Positions 8,742 to 17,063 of a stretch of 64,000 nucleotides of DNA are shown piece after piece. The stretch covers positions 124,001 to 188,000 of the forward strand of contig NZ_LMSS01000007.1 of the NCBI RefSeq assembly GCF_001429605.1. The letters run 5' to 3'. The notes under the pieces are model-generated. The model made no database searches, was not told the origin of the DNA, and was given only the letters and a program-made list of their open reading frames with translations. This stretch comes from Phycicoccus sp. Soil802. Lineage in GTDB: Bacteria > Actinomycetota > Actinomycetes > Actinomycetales > Dermatophilaceae. The stretch's first letter is position 1; the number at the start of each line of letters is the position of its first letter. Both the position numbers and the translations under genes were made by a program.

Positions 8742-9398
8742 CTACTGGGAGATGTCGGACGACTGGTCGGTCGTCGCGTTCGCGTCGGCGTCGATGTCCT
8801 GGACGATGATCGCGTCCTGCTGGGCCAGCGCCACGGCATCGGAGTCGATCGACCCGATGTTCGCGGCGACCGCCGCGTCGATCGGGGCAGCCACGTTGGC
8901 GTTGGCCGCCACCGCACCCGCGATCGGCGCGGCGAGGTCGAGGTCGGCGGCCAGGTCGACATCGACGTTGAGCAGGTTGCCGTCCAGCGCGCCGTTGCTG
9001 GTGACCGCGTCGGTCGCGCCGTCGGTCGGGGACGTCGTCGCGTCGGCGGGAGCGTCCGTGGTGGCGGGCGTCTCGGCGGCCTGGTCGATCGTGGAGTCCT
9101 GGCCGGCATCGGCCACGGCCTCACCCGTGATGCCCTGGTCGATGATGACGCCCTGGTCTGCCATGGCCTCGGCCTCGGAGCCGACGGACAGGATGTTCGC
9201 GCCGACCGCAGCGTCGATCGGCGCCGCCACGTTGGCGTTCGCGGCCACGGCGAGGTCGATCGGCGCAGCGGCGTCGAGGCCGATGTCCAGGTCCGCGTTC
9301 AGGTCGAGGAGGCTGATGACCTCCTTGTCGGGCAGGGCGGTGCCGGCCTCGGCGGCCAGCTCGTCCGCGGTCAGTGGCGGCATGCTCGAGTCAGTCAT
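8742..9398 (-). CDS. Acidic two-repeat protein, possible substrate or precursor of the adjacent metalloprotease
   Basis: A 218-residue protein of very unusual composition. It has no Phe, Trp, Tyr, Cys, His or Arg and a single Lys (K25), and it is dominated by Ala, Asp, Ile, Val, Asn and Thr. Residues 1-30 resemble a leader (PPLTADELAAEAGTALPDKE). Two repeats of about 60 residues follow, near 31-90 and 141-202, and share VAANANVAAPIDAAV. A Thr/Ala/Pro/Asp linker separates them. ATG at 9398 has GGAGTG upstream. I do not recognise the family. The layout (leader-like N-terminus, repeats, next-door peptidase with a PqqD-like domain) suggests a processed secreted or surface peptide, by inference. 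Confidence 0.7.
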   Translation of the reverse strand: MTDSSMPPLTADELAAEAGTALPDKEVISLLDLNADLDIGLDAAAPIDLAVAANANVAAPIDAAVGANILSVGSEAEAMADQGVIIDQGITGEAVADAGQDSTIDQAAETPATTDAPADATTSPTDGATDAVTSNGALDGNLLNVDVDLAADLDLAAPIAGAVAANANVAAPIDAAVAANIGSIDSDAVALAQQDAIIVQDIDADANATTDQSSDISQ

Positions 9399-9591
9399 GG
9401 TGCACTCCGTGTCGACGGTTTCCCCCGGCCCAATGACACGGCGACAGTACCCCTCGCTGCCTCACGATGCACATCGGGGCAAGGCCCTGACCTGCGACGA
9501 TGCCCCTGCGAGCACTCAGCCAGGCGGCTGACCACTGCAACCGGTGTGGGCGACGAACGGCCGCCGCGCGGCATACCTGGTCGACCTCACC

Positions 9592-10509
9592 TCACAGCGC
9601 CGGGAGTCCGTCCTCGAGGTATGCCGTGGGGCCGGCATGGGCGGCGAGGAAGGCGAGCAGGCGCTGGTTGTAGGGCGCCACGCGCTCCTCCCACTCCTCC
9701 TCGGCGGCGAAGTGCAGCGAGCGGATCTCCCTGCGCTCCAAGGTGGTCCGCGCGATGAGCTCCTCGTCGGCGACCCCGAGGTCGAAGACGAAGACCGTGG
9801 CGTCGCTCCACCCTCGCCACGGTGGCAGCCAGTTGACCGCGAGCAGGGCGCGGACCTCGACGTCGATCGCGAGCTCCTCCCTGACCTCGCGAACCACGCA
9901 CTCGGCCGGCGACTCCGAGGGGTCGACCACGCCACCGGGCAGGTCCCACTCGGCCTTGTAGGTGAGCTCGCACAGCAGCACGCGCCCCGCAGGGTCGCGC
10001 AGCACGCCCTGGGCGATGGCGCGCTTGGTGGGCAGTGACGAGTTGAGCAGGGCGATGAAGCCGTCGCGGCTGTCGGGCTCCGCGTCGTCGCGCAGCCGGG
10101 CGAGCACCATCGTGTCGACCCGCTCACCGGGACCCGCGAGCGCCCCGCGGGCGACCCCCTCCTTGCGCATCCCGGCGCGCAGCGCGGCCCGCACCCCCGA
10201 TCGGTCGGCGTCGGGCACCCGGGCCTCGATGCGGTGCACCTCGAGCGCGTCGAAGGTCCAGGCGACGGCCAGTCGCAGGGCGCGCTCGACGATGCCGACC
10301 TCGCGGTACTCGGCGACGACCGCCCAGATCAGGTCGGCGTCACCGGACCCGTCGTCGATCACCTCGACGCGCCCCACCTGTTCGCCCTGCCACTCGACGG
10401 AGAACGCGTGGTCACCCAGCTCACCGGTCGGGTCGGGGTCGCCGCCGTCGCCGTCGACGGCCCGCAGGGTCAGGTCGCCGTCGACCAGCGCCATCCCGGG
10501 TTCAGCCAC
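9592..10509 (-). CDS. GNAT acetyltransferase-Nudix hydrolase fusion protein
   Basis: 305 residues in two domains. Residues 1-140 have the end of a GNAT fold (AEYREVGIVERALRLAVAW, then LEVHRIEARVPDADRSG), the acetyl-CoA binding type. Residues 160-300 form a Nudix domain with the box at 192-214 (GGVVDPSES, then REVREELA). The box has the key Arg and Glu residues but ends EELA where the consensus has EEXG. Nudix enzymes hydrolyse nucleoside diphosphate derivatives; the substrate is not deducible. The fusion suggests coupled modification and clean-up of one small molecule, by inference. The gene stands alone, with no close co-directional neighbour. Confidence 0.8.
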   Translation of the reverse strand: MAEPGMALVDGDLTLRAVDGDGGDPDPTGELGDHAFSVEWQGEQVGRVEVIDDGSGDADLIWAVVAEYREVGIVERALRLAVAWTFDALEVHRIEARVPDADRSGVRAALRAGMRKEGVARGALAGPGERVDTMVLARLRDDAEPDSRDGFIALLNSSLPTKRAIAQGVLRDPAGRVLLCELTYKAEWDLPGGVVDPSESPAECVVREVREELAIDVEVRALLAVNWLPPWRGWSDATVFVFDLGVADEELIARTTLERREIRSLHFAAEEEWEERVAPYNQRLLAFLAAHAGPTAYLEDGLPAL

Positions 10510-10632
10510 GCGCCAACCCTAGACGAGCCGCCCCAGCCTCATCCGTTCGGCTGAATTGTCACCGGGGTGCGGAACGGTGCGACCCAGCGCTCGTTGTCCC
10601 CGTAACCGTCCCGTCAGGCAAAGGAGTGCCCC

Positions 10633-10827
10633 GTGACCTCCACCGGTCCCGAAGAGGAGCTCAACGATGCCGCACTCCTCGAGGAGATCGACCTCCTCGC
10701 CGACCTGGTGGTGGCGGCAGGCAGTGCGGACCGGCCCCTGACCGACCCCGAGGTGGACCTGGCCCTGGGCCTGCATCCTCAGCCCGTGCGGCCACCAGGC
10801 GCCGAGGACGTCGCGGCTGCCTCGTAG
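10633..10827 (+). CDS. Small acidic hypothetical protein
   Basis: A 64-residue protein with a strong AAAGGAG ribosome binding site six bases before a GTG start at 10633. The sequence is acidic and Leu-rich (LLEEIDLLADLVVAA), predicting one or two helices, and it has no membrane segment. I do not recognise a function. The ribosome binding site and the codon pattern support a real gene. Confidence 0.65.
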   Translation: MTSTGPEEELNDAALLEEIDLLADLVVAAGSADRPLTDPEVDLALGLHPQPVRPPGAEDVAAAS

Positions 10828-10868
10828 CGTCCGCTGGTCGACGCGAGCTGGGCTCGGGGCTTCGCGGT

Positions 10869-11729
10869 TCAGGACTGGTCGAGTCGGCTGACCTGTGCGG
10901 GGGTGAGCGCGATGTCGGTCGCGGCGGCGGAGGCCCGGACCGTCTCGGGGCGGCTGGATCCGGGGATGGGGATGACCACTGGGGACTTGGCCAGCATCCA
11001 CGCGAGCGTCACCTGCTGTGCGGTGGCGCCGACCTCGGCGGCGACCTCGGCGAAGGGCTGGTAGGTGGTGGCGAGGTCGGCGGCGTTCTTGATGCCTCCG
11101 AGTGGGCTCCACGGCAGGAACGCGATGCCGAGTGCGTCGCACAGCTCGAGCTCTGGCTCACTCGACCGGAAAGCGGGCGAGAACTGGTTCTGCACGGACA
11201 CCAGTCGCCCGCCGAGGATCTGCTGGGCGCTGCGGATCTGGTCCGGGTTGGCGTTGGAGATGCCGGCCATGCGGATCTTGCCTGCGTCGAGCAGGTCCGC
11301 GATGGCGCCGACCGAGTCCTCGTAGGGGACGGTGGGGTCGGGGCGGTGGAACTGGTAGAGCCCGATGGCGTCGACTCCCAGGCGCTGCAGGGACGCCTCA
11401 CACGCGGCCTTGATGTGGGCGGGGGTGCCGTCCAGGGTCCAGGCGCCGCCACCAGGGCGCAGGTGCCCGCCCTTGGTGGCGACGAGCACGCCGGAGGTGT
11501 CACCGCCGTAGGAGGCCAGCGCTTCGGCGATGAGGGTCTCGTTGTGACCGACGTCGCTCGCATCGAGGTGGTACGCATCGGCGGTGTCGATCAGGGTGAT
11601 GCCGGCGTCGAGGGCGGCGTGGATCGTGGCGAGGGAGCGAGACCGGACGGGACGCCCCTCGATGGACATCGGCATCCCGCCGAGTCCGATGGCGCTGACC
11701 TTGGTGTCGCCGATCTGGCGCAGCTGCAT
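10869..11729 (-). CDS. Aldo/keto reductase
   Basis: 286 residues, a complete NADPH-dependent aldo-keto reductase TIM barrel. The expected catalytic residues are D48 and Y53 (LIDTADAY), K86 (VLVATKGG) and H128 (LYQFHRPDP). The cofactor-binding C-terminal part reads VVIPIPGSSRPETV. The frame runs open to 11858, but MQLRQIGDTKVSAIG at 11729 is the standard N-terminus, with AAGGAG ten bases upstream. It is divergent from a LysR regulator, with a perfect inverted repeat between them. The LysR protein therefore probably controls it, and the inducer may be a carbonyl substrate. Confidence 0.92.
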   Translation of the reverse strand: MQLRQIGDTKVSAIGLGGMPMSIEGRPVRSRSLATIHAALDAGITLIDTADAYHLDASDVGHNETLIAEALASYGGDTSGVLVATKGGHLRPGGGAWTLDGTPAHIKAACEASLQRLGVDAIGLYQFHRPDPTVPYEDSVGAIADLLDAGKIRMAGISNANPDQIRSAQQILGGRLVSVQNQFSPAFRSSEPELELCDALGIAFLPWSPLGGIKNAADLATTYQPFAEVAAEVGATAQQVTLAWMLAKSPVVIPIPGSSRPETVRASAAATDIALTPAQVSRLDQS

Positions 11730-11810
11730 GGGGTGGCTCCTTGCGGTGGGCGGGTGGCCGGTGGGTCCGGCCCTGAGGTGGAGCGGGTTGGTGATGTCGT
11801 CAAGGATCCC

Positions 11811-11825
11811 TGTCAACGATTGACA
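11811..11825. promoter_or_regulatory. LysR operator between aldo-keto reductase and lysR genes
   Basis: TGTCAACGATTGACA is a perfect inverted repeat (six-base arms, three-base centre) in the 144-base divergent intergenic region. It fits the T-N11-A form of LysR-family binding sites. A TACACT hexamer at 11860-11865, eight bases before the LysR ATG, could be a leaderless -10 box. Confidence 0.6.
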
Positions 11826-11873
11826 AGTCCAACAGTAGAAAGTGCTGGCAGTATCCACTTACACTTCTGGATC

Positions 11874-12755
11874 ATGGACCTGCGGCAGCTCGAGCACTTC
11901 GTCACCGTGGCCGAGGAGCGGCACTTCACCCGCGCCTCGGAACGGCTGTTCATCTCCCAGTCCGGGCTGTCCGCGTCGATCAGGGCACTCGAGAAGGAGC
12001 TCGACGCGGAGCTGTTCGACCGCAACACCCGCCGGGTCGAGCTGACCGACGCGGGACAGGCGCTGCTCGAGGAGTCGCGACGGACCCTCGCGAGCGTGGT
12101 GGCTGCGCGGGATGCCGTCGCCGCAGTCCAGGGCCTGCGACGGGGCCGACTGCGGGTCGGGACCGAGCAGTGCCTGGGTGCGGTCGACGTGCCCAAGGAG
12201 CTCGCCACCTTCCATTCCGCGCACCCCGGCGTCGAGCTGGTGGTCCAGCAGGCGGGGTCGGCCCGGTTGGTCGACGAGGTGCACACCGGACGGCTTGACA
12301 TCGCCTTCGTCGCAGGGTCGGCCGGCGCTCCTGACGACGTGAGGTTCGAGCGGCTCGAGAGCGAACCCATGACCGTGGTCTGCCGACCCGAGCACGGCTT
12401 GACCCGCGCCAAGCGGCTGGGGTGGAAGGCGCTGGGCGGTGAGACGTTCGTCGACTTCAACACCGACTGGGGCTCCCGGCAGGTGGCCGACCGGGCCTTT
12501 GCTGCGGCAGGAGTCGCCCGGCGGATCGCCTCGGAGGTCAATGACGTCCACACCTTGCTCGACCTCGTCGAGCACGGCCTGGGCATCGCCGTCGTGCCCA
12601 AGCACATCGCCGCCAAGAAGGCTGGGAAGCTGATCGCCGTGCCGCTGCCCGCGGATGCGCCGACCTGGGACGTCACCATCGCGCTGCCGGCCAGCGCCAC
12701 CACCGCTGCCGGCGAGATCTTCCTGGCACCCATCCGCCAACGGTTCGACACCTGA
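11874..12755 (+). CDS. LysR-family transcriptional regulator
   Basis: 293 residues. The N-terminal winged helix-turn-helix (MDLRQLEHFVTVAEERHFTR through LFDRNTRRVELTDAG) is typical of LysR. The periplasmic-binding-protein-like effector domain follows from about residue 90 (RLRVGTEQCLGAVDVPKEL). The ATG at 11874 is chosen because it starts the canonical MDLRQL sequence; longer readings run into the divergent gene. It probably regulates the adjacent aldo/keto reductase and itself through the TGTCAA-N3-TTGACA palindrome. The effector is unknown. Confidence 0.93.
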   Translation: MDLRQLEHFVTVAEERHFTRASERLFISQSGLSASIRALEKELDAELFDRNTRRVELTDAGQALLEESRRTLASVVAARDAVAAVQGLRRGRLRVGTEQCLGAVDVPKELATFHSAHPGVELVVQQAGSARLVDEVHTGRLDIAFVAGSAGAPDDVRFERLESEPMTVVCRPEHGLTRAKRLGWKALGGETFVDFNTDWGSRQVADRAFAAAGVARRIASEVNDVHTLLDLVEHGLGIAVVPKHIAAKKAGKLIAVPLPADAPTWDVTIALPASATTAAGEIFLAPIRQRFDT

Positions 12756-12848
12756 GGGACGGGCTGACCGAAGATCCAGCGGGGCACTCACGCGGCTGAG
12801 CCCGTGTCGCGCCGTGCCGTGTCGGTGGCTGATGGGATGGTCCTGTCC

Positions 12849-14045
12849 ATGGAACTCGTGGGCATCCTCATCCTCGGCCTGGTCGTCGGCGCAGCCGCCG
12901 GCTGGTGGAGCGCGCGCGGGTCCGCCTCCGCCGCCCTGGCGTCGGCGCGCACCGAGGCCGACCTCCTGCGTGAGCGCGTGGTCGACCTCGAGGCCGCGGT
13001 CTCCGACGACGCCCAGACCGCAGCGGCCCTCCTGCCCCTCCGCGACGCCCTCGTGCGGGTCGAGCAGCAGGTCGGCACGCTCGAGCGTGACCGCACCAGC
13101 CAGTTCGCGGCGCTCGAGACGACGATGGCGGCGGTGCACGAGTCGACCACCGCCCTGGGTCGCCAGACCCAGTCGCTGGCCGGTTCGCTCAACTCCTCGA
13201 CCGTGCGGGGGGCCTGGGGTGAGGTCCAGCTGCGACGGGTGCTCGAGCACGCCGGCATGCTCGCGCGGTGCGACTTCGACGAGCAGGTATGCCGCGTGAG
13301 CCGGCACCAGCGCCAGGTGCGCCCCGACGTCGTGGTGCGCCTGCCCGGCGACAAGTACCTCGTCATCGACGCCAAGGCCCCGATGGGTGCCTTCCTCGGC
13401 GCCCAGGCCGACGACGTCCCGGCCGGTGAGCGCAAGGAGCTCCTCCGGTCGCACGCCGCGTCGCTCAAGTCGCACGTGACGTCGCTGGCCGCCAAGGACT
13501 ACTGGGCTGCCTTCGACAACTCTCCCGAGATGGTGGTCTGTTTCGTCCCCAGCGATGCCATGCTCGCTGCGGCCCTGTCGGCCGACCCGGCCCTGCACGA
13601 GGACGCCATGTCCCGCCGCGTGGTGCTCGTCGGTCCGGGCTCGCTGCTCGCGCTGCTGCGGACCGTGGCGTTCACGTGGCAGCAGGACGCCCTGACGGCG
13701 CACGCCCGCGAGGTGATGACCCTCGGGCGCGACCTCTACGACCGGCTGGGCACGCTGGGCAGCCACACGATGCGGATGGGCACCGCCCTGCAGCGCTCGG
13801 TGGAGGCCTACAACCAGATGGTCGGGGCCCTCGAGTCGCGGGTGCTGGTGTCAGCGCGGCGGATGCACGAGGCGGGGATCGTCGAGCGGCCGCTGCCCAC
13901 CCCGCTGCCGCTCGAGACCGGCCCCCGGGTGCTGACGGCGATGGAGCTGATCGAGGCCGCCACGGCCGACGCCGAGCGACCTCAGCTGGACTTCGACGAC
14001 GTCGAGATCCCGCCGAGGTGGACCGGCAGGGAGTCGACCGCATAG
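12849..14045 (+). CDS. rmuC: DNA recombination protein RmuC
   Basis: About 398 residues. A single N-terminal membrane helix (MELVGILILGLVVGAAAGWW) is followed by a coiled-coil segment to about residue 140. The conserved RmuC nuclease-like domain starts at STVRGAWGEVQLRRVLEHAG and includes VIDAKAPMGAF. RmuC limits inversions and affects recombination at short inverted repeats. The start could also be 12837 or 12804; 12849 gives the cleanest membrane anchor. Its last 64 bases overlap the end of the convergent P450 gene on the other strand, which is unusual for two conserved genes. Confidence 0.9.
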   Translation: MELVGILILGLVVGAAAGWWSARGSASAALASARTEADLLRERVVDLEAAVSDDAQTAAALLPLRDALVRVEQQVGTLERDRTSQFAALETTMAAVHESTTALGRQTQSLAGSLNSSTVRGAWGEVQLRRVLEHAGMLARCDFDEQVCRVSRHQRQVRPDVVVRLPGDKYLVIDAKAPMGAFLGAQADDVPAGERKELLRSHAASLKSHVTSLAAKDYWAAFDNSPEMVVCFVPSDAMLAAALSADPALHEDAMSRRVVLVGPGSLLALLRTVAFTWQQDALTAHAREVMTLGRDLYDRLGTLGSHTMRMGTALQRSVEAYNQMVGALESRVLVSARRMHEAGIVERPLPTPLPLETGPRVLTAMELIEAATADAERPQLDFDDVEIPPRWTGRESTA

Positions 14046-15268
14046 ACGATCGACTGGTCGCGGAACTGCAGGCTTTCCGGGGCTGCGGCGAGCGCCAGCT
14101 CCGGGAAGCGGCGGACCAGTCGGGGGAAGGCGATCCGCAGCTCGAGCCGGGCCAGCTCGGCCCCGACGCAGCGGTGGAAGCCGTACCCGAATGCCACGTG
14201 CGGTGACGGCGGGCGGTTGGGGTCGAAGGTGCCCAGGTCGGGACCGATCCGGTGGTCGCGATCCGCCCGGCTCAGGGCTGCGATGACCACATCGCCCTTG
14301 TGGATCGTCTTGCCGAAGAGGTCGAGGTCTTCCTTGGCGAACCGCGGGAACGCGATCTGCACGACGCTGAGGTAGCGCAGCATCTCCTCCACGACCCGGT
14401 CGATGGAGCTGTCGTCGTCGCGGACGAGCTCGAAGTGCTTGCGGTCGCGCAGCAGCACCAGCGACCCCAGGGCCAGCATGCTGGCGGTCGTCTCGTAGCC
14501 GCCGGTGAAGACGCCGTCGGCGAGCCCGGCGACCTCCTCGTCGCTGACCTCGTCGCCCACCGCAGCGAGGATCCGGCCCAGGAGCCCGTCGCCCGGGTCG
14601 ACCCGCTGCTTGCGGGTGGCGTCGAGCAGGAACAGCTGGCTCTGCGAGATGGCGCCGAAGGCACCCGCACCCCCGGCCGTGACGTCGAAGCGGGCGTGGC
14701 TCAGCGTGCGGAAGCGCTCACGGTCCTCCACGGGGAGACCGAGCAGCTCACAGATGACGAGGAACGGGATGGGGAAGGCGAAGTCCTCGACGAGGTCGAC
14801 GACCGGGCCGTTCGCCTCCATCCGGTCAAGCTGGTCATCGACGATGGCCTCGATCCTCGGAGCCAGCCGGTTGATGCGGCGCATGGTGAACTCGGGCGTG
14901 AGCAGCGCGCGCAGTCGGGTGTGCTCGGGCGGGTCGGTGAAACCCAGCCCGCCCACGCTGGCTCCTGCCGCGCCGACGTACGGCCGGATGTCGTTGCTGA
15001 ACCTGCGCTGGTCGGCCAGGACGGCTTTGGCCTCCTCGTGGCCCGACACCAGCCAGATGTTCATGCCGAACATGTGCGCGAGCCGGTGGACCGGCTCCGG
15101 GGCGGTCGTCCCGATCCGGTGCACCGGGTCGAGGCCGGAGCGCCGCAGCGGGCGGAGCAGGCGGCGGGGCACCGCGTCAAGGCTCGAGAGGTCGACCGGG
15201 CCGCCGCCCGTGGCACGGGCGATGAGCCGCTGCGTGAGGCGCGCCCGCGCAGAGGTCAAGCCGATCAT
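13982..15268 (-). CDS. Cytochrome P450
   Basis: 428 residues, complete. The I-helix oxygen-activation motif is GGYETT, the K-helix E-x-x-R is EEMLRYLS, and the heme-binding Cys loop is FGYGFHRCVG followed by AELARLE. This is a soluble class I bacterial P450 that would need a ferredoxin and a reductase. No partner gene is nearby, so its redox partners are encoded elsewhere and its substrate is unknown. It converges with rmuC and shares 64 bases at the 3' ends. Confidence 0.95.
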   Translation of the reverse strand: MIGLTSARARLTQRLIARATGGGPVDLSSLDAVPRRLLRPLRRSGLDPVHRIGTTAPEPVHRLAHMFGMNIWLVSGHEEAKAVLADQRRFSNDIRPYVGAAGASVGGLGFTDPPEHTRLRALLTPEFTMRRINRLAPRIEAIVDDQLDRMEANGPVVDLVEDFAFPIPFLVICELLGLPVEDRERFRTLSHARFDVTAGGAGAFGAISQSQLFLLDATRKQRVDPGDGLLGRILAAVGDEVSDEEVAGLADGVFTGGYETTASMLALGSLVLLRDRKHFELVRDDDSSIDRVVEEMLRYLSVVQIAFPRFAKEDLDLFGKTIHKGDVVIAALSRADRDHRIGPDLGTFDPNRPPSPHVAFGYGFHRCVGAELARLELRIAFPRLVRRFPELALAAAPESLQFRDQSIVYAVDSLPVHLGGISTSSKSS

Positions 15269-15358
15269 GGGTCAGACGGTACCCGCGTGGCGTCGTCGCG
15301 ACGGACAGGCTCCCTAGTTCCGGGTGCGCGTCGCGACCGACGCCTCCCGCACCAACCC

Positions 15359-15433
15359 CCGACTCCTGGCCACCCATCCCGCACCAACGCCCGAAATGCG
15401 CTACCTGGAGACGCACTGGTGGCCCGAAGTCGG
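15359..15433. repeat. Large imperfect palindrome, copy 1 of the ACTTCTGGCCAC family
   Basis: Left arm CCGACTCCTGGCCACC (15359-15374) pairs with GGTGGCCCGAAGTCGG (15418-15433) at 14 of 16 positions. It lies in the 194-base gap between the P450 start and the ispH stop. Related copies are at 44973 and 51527. The rest of the gap holds no gene. Confidence 0.6.
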
Positions 15434-15462
15434 AGGCCTCCGCGACCTCACGAAACCCACCG

Positions 15463-16488
15463 TCAGTGGAGTGAGCCGGCCTCTTCGAACGCTCCGTCGT
15501 GGCGCATCTTGTCGCTCAGCCCACGGGCCTTGAGGTCCCTGCGGATCTCGTTGGGCAGCGAGAAGAGCAGGCTCTCCTCGGCAGCCACGACGGGCTTCAC
15601 GTCGGCGTAGCCCCGCTCGCCGAGGTACGTGAGCACGTCCCGGACCAGCAGCTCGGGGACCGACGCCCCGGAGGTCACCCCCACCGTGGAGACGCCCTCG
15701 AGCCACGCCTCGTCGATCTCGTCGGCGTAGTCGACGAGGTGGCCGGCGCGGGAGCCGTGCTCGATTGCGACCTCGACGAGCCGCACCGAGTTGGACGAGT
15801 TGCGCGAGCCCACGACGATCATCAGGTCGCACTCCGGCGCCATCTGCTTCACGGCCAGCTGACGGTTCTGGGTGGCGTAGCAGATGTCGTCGCTGGGCGG
15901 GTCCTGCAGGGACGGGAACCGCTCGCGCAGCCGCCGCACCGTCTCCATCGTCTCGTCGACCGACAGCGTCGTCTGCGAGAGCCAGACGACCTTCTCCGGG
16001 TCGCGGACGGTGACGTTGGCGACGTCGTCGGGGCCGTCGACCAGGGTGATGTGCTCAGGAGCCTCGCCCGAGGTGCCGACGACCTCTTCGTGCCCCTCGT
16101 GGCCGATCAGCAGGATGTCGAAGTCGTCGTTGGCGAACCGGACCGCCTCGCGGTGCACCTTGGTGACCAGCGGGCAGGTCGCGTCGATCGTCTTCAGGCT
16201 GAGGGCCTTGGCCTCCTCGTGGACGACCGGGGCGACCCCGTGGGCGGAGAAGATGACGGTCGCGCCCTCGGGCACCTCGTCGGTCTCCTCGACGAAGATC
16301 GCGCCACGCTTCTCGAGCGTGGTGACGACGTGCTTGTTGTGCACGATCTCCTTGCGCACGTAGACCGGGGGCCCATAGAGCTCGAGGGCCTTCTCGACGG
16401 TCACGACGGCCCGGTCGACGCCCGCGCAGTACCCCCGCGGGGCGGCCAGCAGCACGCGCTTGGTGGCCTGGTCAGTCGTCTGGGTCAT
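15463..16488 (-). CDS. ispH: 4-hydroxy-3-methylbut-2-enyl diphosphate reductase IspH
   Basis: 341 residues, an iron-sulfur enzyme that makes IPP and DMAPP in the last step of the non-mevalonate pathway. The three cluster cysteines are C21 ([12 protein letters not shown]), C105 ([12 protein letters not shown]) and C203 ([10 protein letters not shown]). The E-x-x-T-type active site region is also present. The frame is open far upstream to 17076, but the ATG at 16488 followed by [20 protein letters not shown] is the proper start. It stands as a single leftward gene. A palindromic terminator lies between its start and the DoxX gene. Confidence 0.97.
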   Translation of the reverse strand: MTQTTDQATKRVLLAAPRGYCAGVDRAVVTVEKALELYGPPVYVRKEIVHNKHVVTTLEKRGAIFVEETDEVPEGATVIFSAHGVAPVVHEEAKALSLKTIDATCPLVTKVHREAVRFANDDFDILLIGHEGHEEVVGTSGEAPEHITLVDGPDDVANVTVRDPEKVVWLSQTTLSVDETMETVRRLRERFPSLQDPPSDDICYATQNRQLAVKQMAPECDLMIVVGSRNSSNSVRLVEVAIEHGSRAGHLVDYADEIDEAWLEGVSTVGVTSGASVPELLVRDVLTYLGERGYADVKPVVAAEESLLFSLPNEIRRDLKARGLSDKMRHDGAFEEAGSLH

Positions 16489-16531
16489 GGCTCCATCGTA
16501 GGTGGCCGTCGCCGGCCACCCCAATCCGCGG

Positions 16532-16570
16532 GCGGGGTGTGCCGCGTGGTCACCACGCGGCATACCCCGC
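16532..16570 (-). terminator. Terminator-like palindrome with GTATGCCG arms after the DoxX gene
   Basis: Nineteen-base arms (16532-16550 and 16552-16570) pair fully except one G-T wobble: GCGGGGTGTGCCGCGTGGT and ACCACGCGGCATACCCCGC. One arm carries the GTATGCCG word, the other a one-base variant. It follows the stop of the leftward DoxX gene and precedes ispH. Confidence 0.65.
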
Positions 16571-16583
16571 CCCGGGCGCCAGC

Positions 16584-16952
16584 TCAGAGGGAGTGCGGCC
16601 CGAAGCGCTGCCAGGCCACGAACGCCGCGAGCAGCCCCAGGACGACGTTGACCGGCACCACCTGCGGCTCCTTGCGGCGCAGGTGGGTGACCACCGCCAG
16701 CACCTGCACCACGACGAGCCCCGTCGCGGCCAGCGGCGTCAGCCAGGCCGCGATCCCCGTGGCGGCGGGGAGGACCAGCCCGATCGCGCCGAGCAGCTCC
16801 ATCACGCCGATGAACCGCACGGTGCGGTCGGAGAAATCCTCGACCCACGGCATCGTGCCTTCCAGCGCGCGACCCCGGGTCGACTTCAGCACGCCGGCCA
16901 CTCCGAAGGCGACGGCCAGGATGATCTGCACGATCCACAGCACGGTGTTCAT
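16584..16952 (-). CDS. DoxX-like family membrane protein
   Basis: 122 residues with four predicted membrane helices: [56 protein letters not shown] and [16 protein letters not shown]. This is the DoxX/DUF4870-like small-protein arrangement. Relatives are linked to redox or thiol homeostasis, but the role here is not known. The long open frame that extends to 19097 is an artefact; ATG at 16952 is the start. It is transcribed divergently from a TetR regulator, and two palindromes in the shared promoter region make it the likely regulated gene. Confidence 0.85.
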   Translation of the reverse strand: MNTVLWIVQIILAVAFGVAGVLKSTRGRALEGTMPWVEDFSDRTVRFIGVMELLGAIGLVLPAATGIAAWLTPLAATGLVVVQVLAVVTHLRRKEPQVVPVNVVLGLLAAFVAWQRFGPHSL

Positions 16953-16974
16953 GGTTTCCCTCACGGTCCCGGAA

Positions 16975-17035
16975 GTGGAGGCCATCCTCCACTCTCTCCG
17001 TGCGGGAAACCATCGATGTGGAGGATGTATTCCAC
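16975..17035. promoter_or_regulatory. Paired TetR operators between doxX-like gene and tetR
   Basis: Two related palindromes lie 43 bases apart. GTGGAGGCCATCCTCCAC (16975-16992) has seven-base arms; GTGGAGGATGTATTCCAC (17018-17035) is a weaker version. Both fall in the 111-base divergent region, so the TetR protein probably represses both genes here. Confidence 0.65.
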
Positions 17036-17063
17036 TTACCTCGAGCCCACCTATGCTGGGGCG

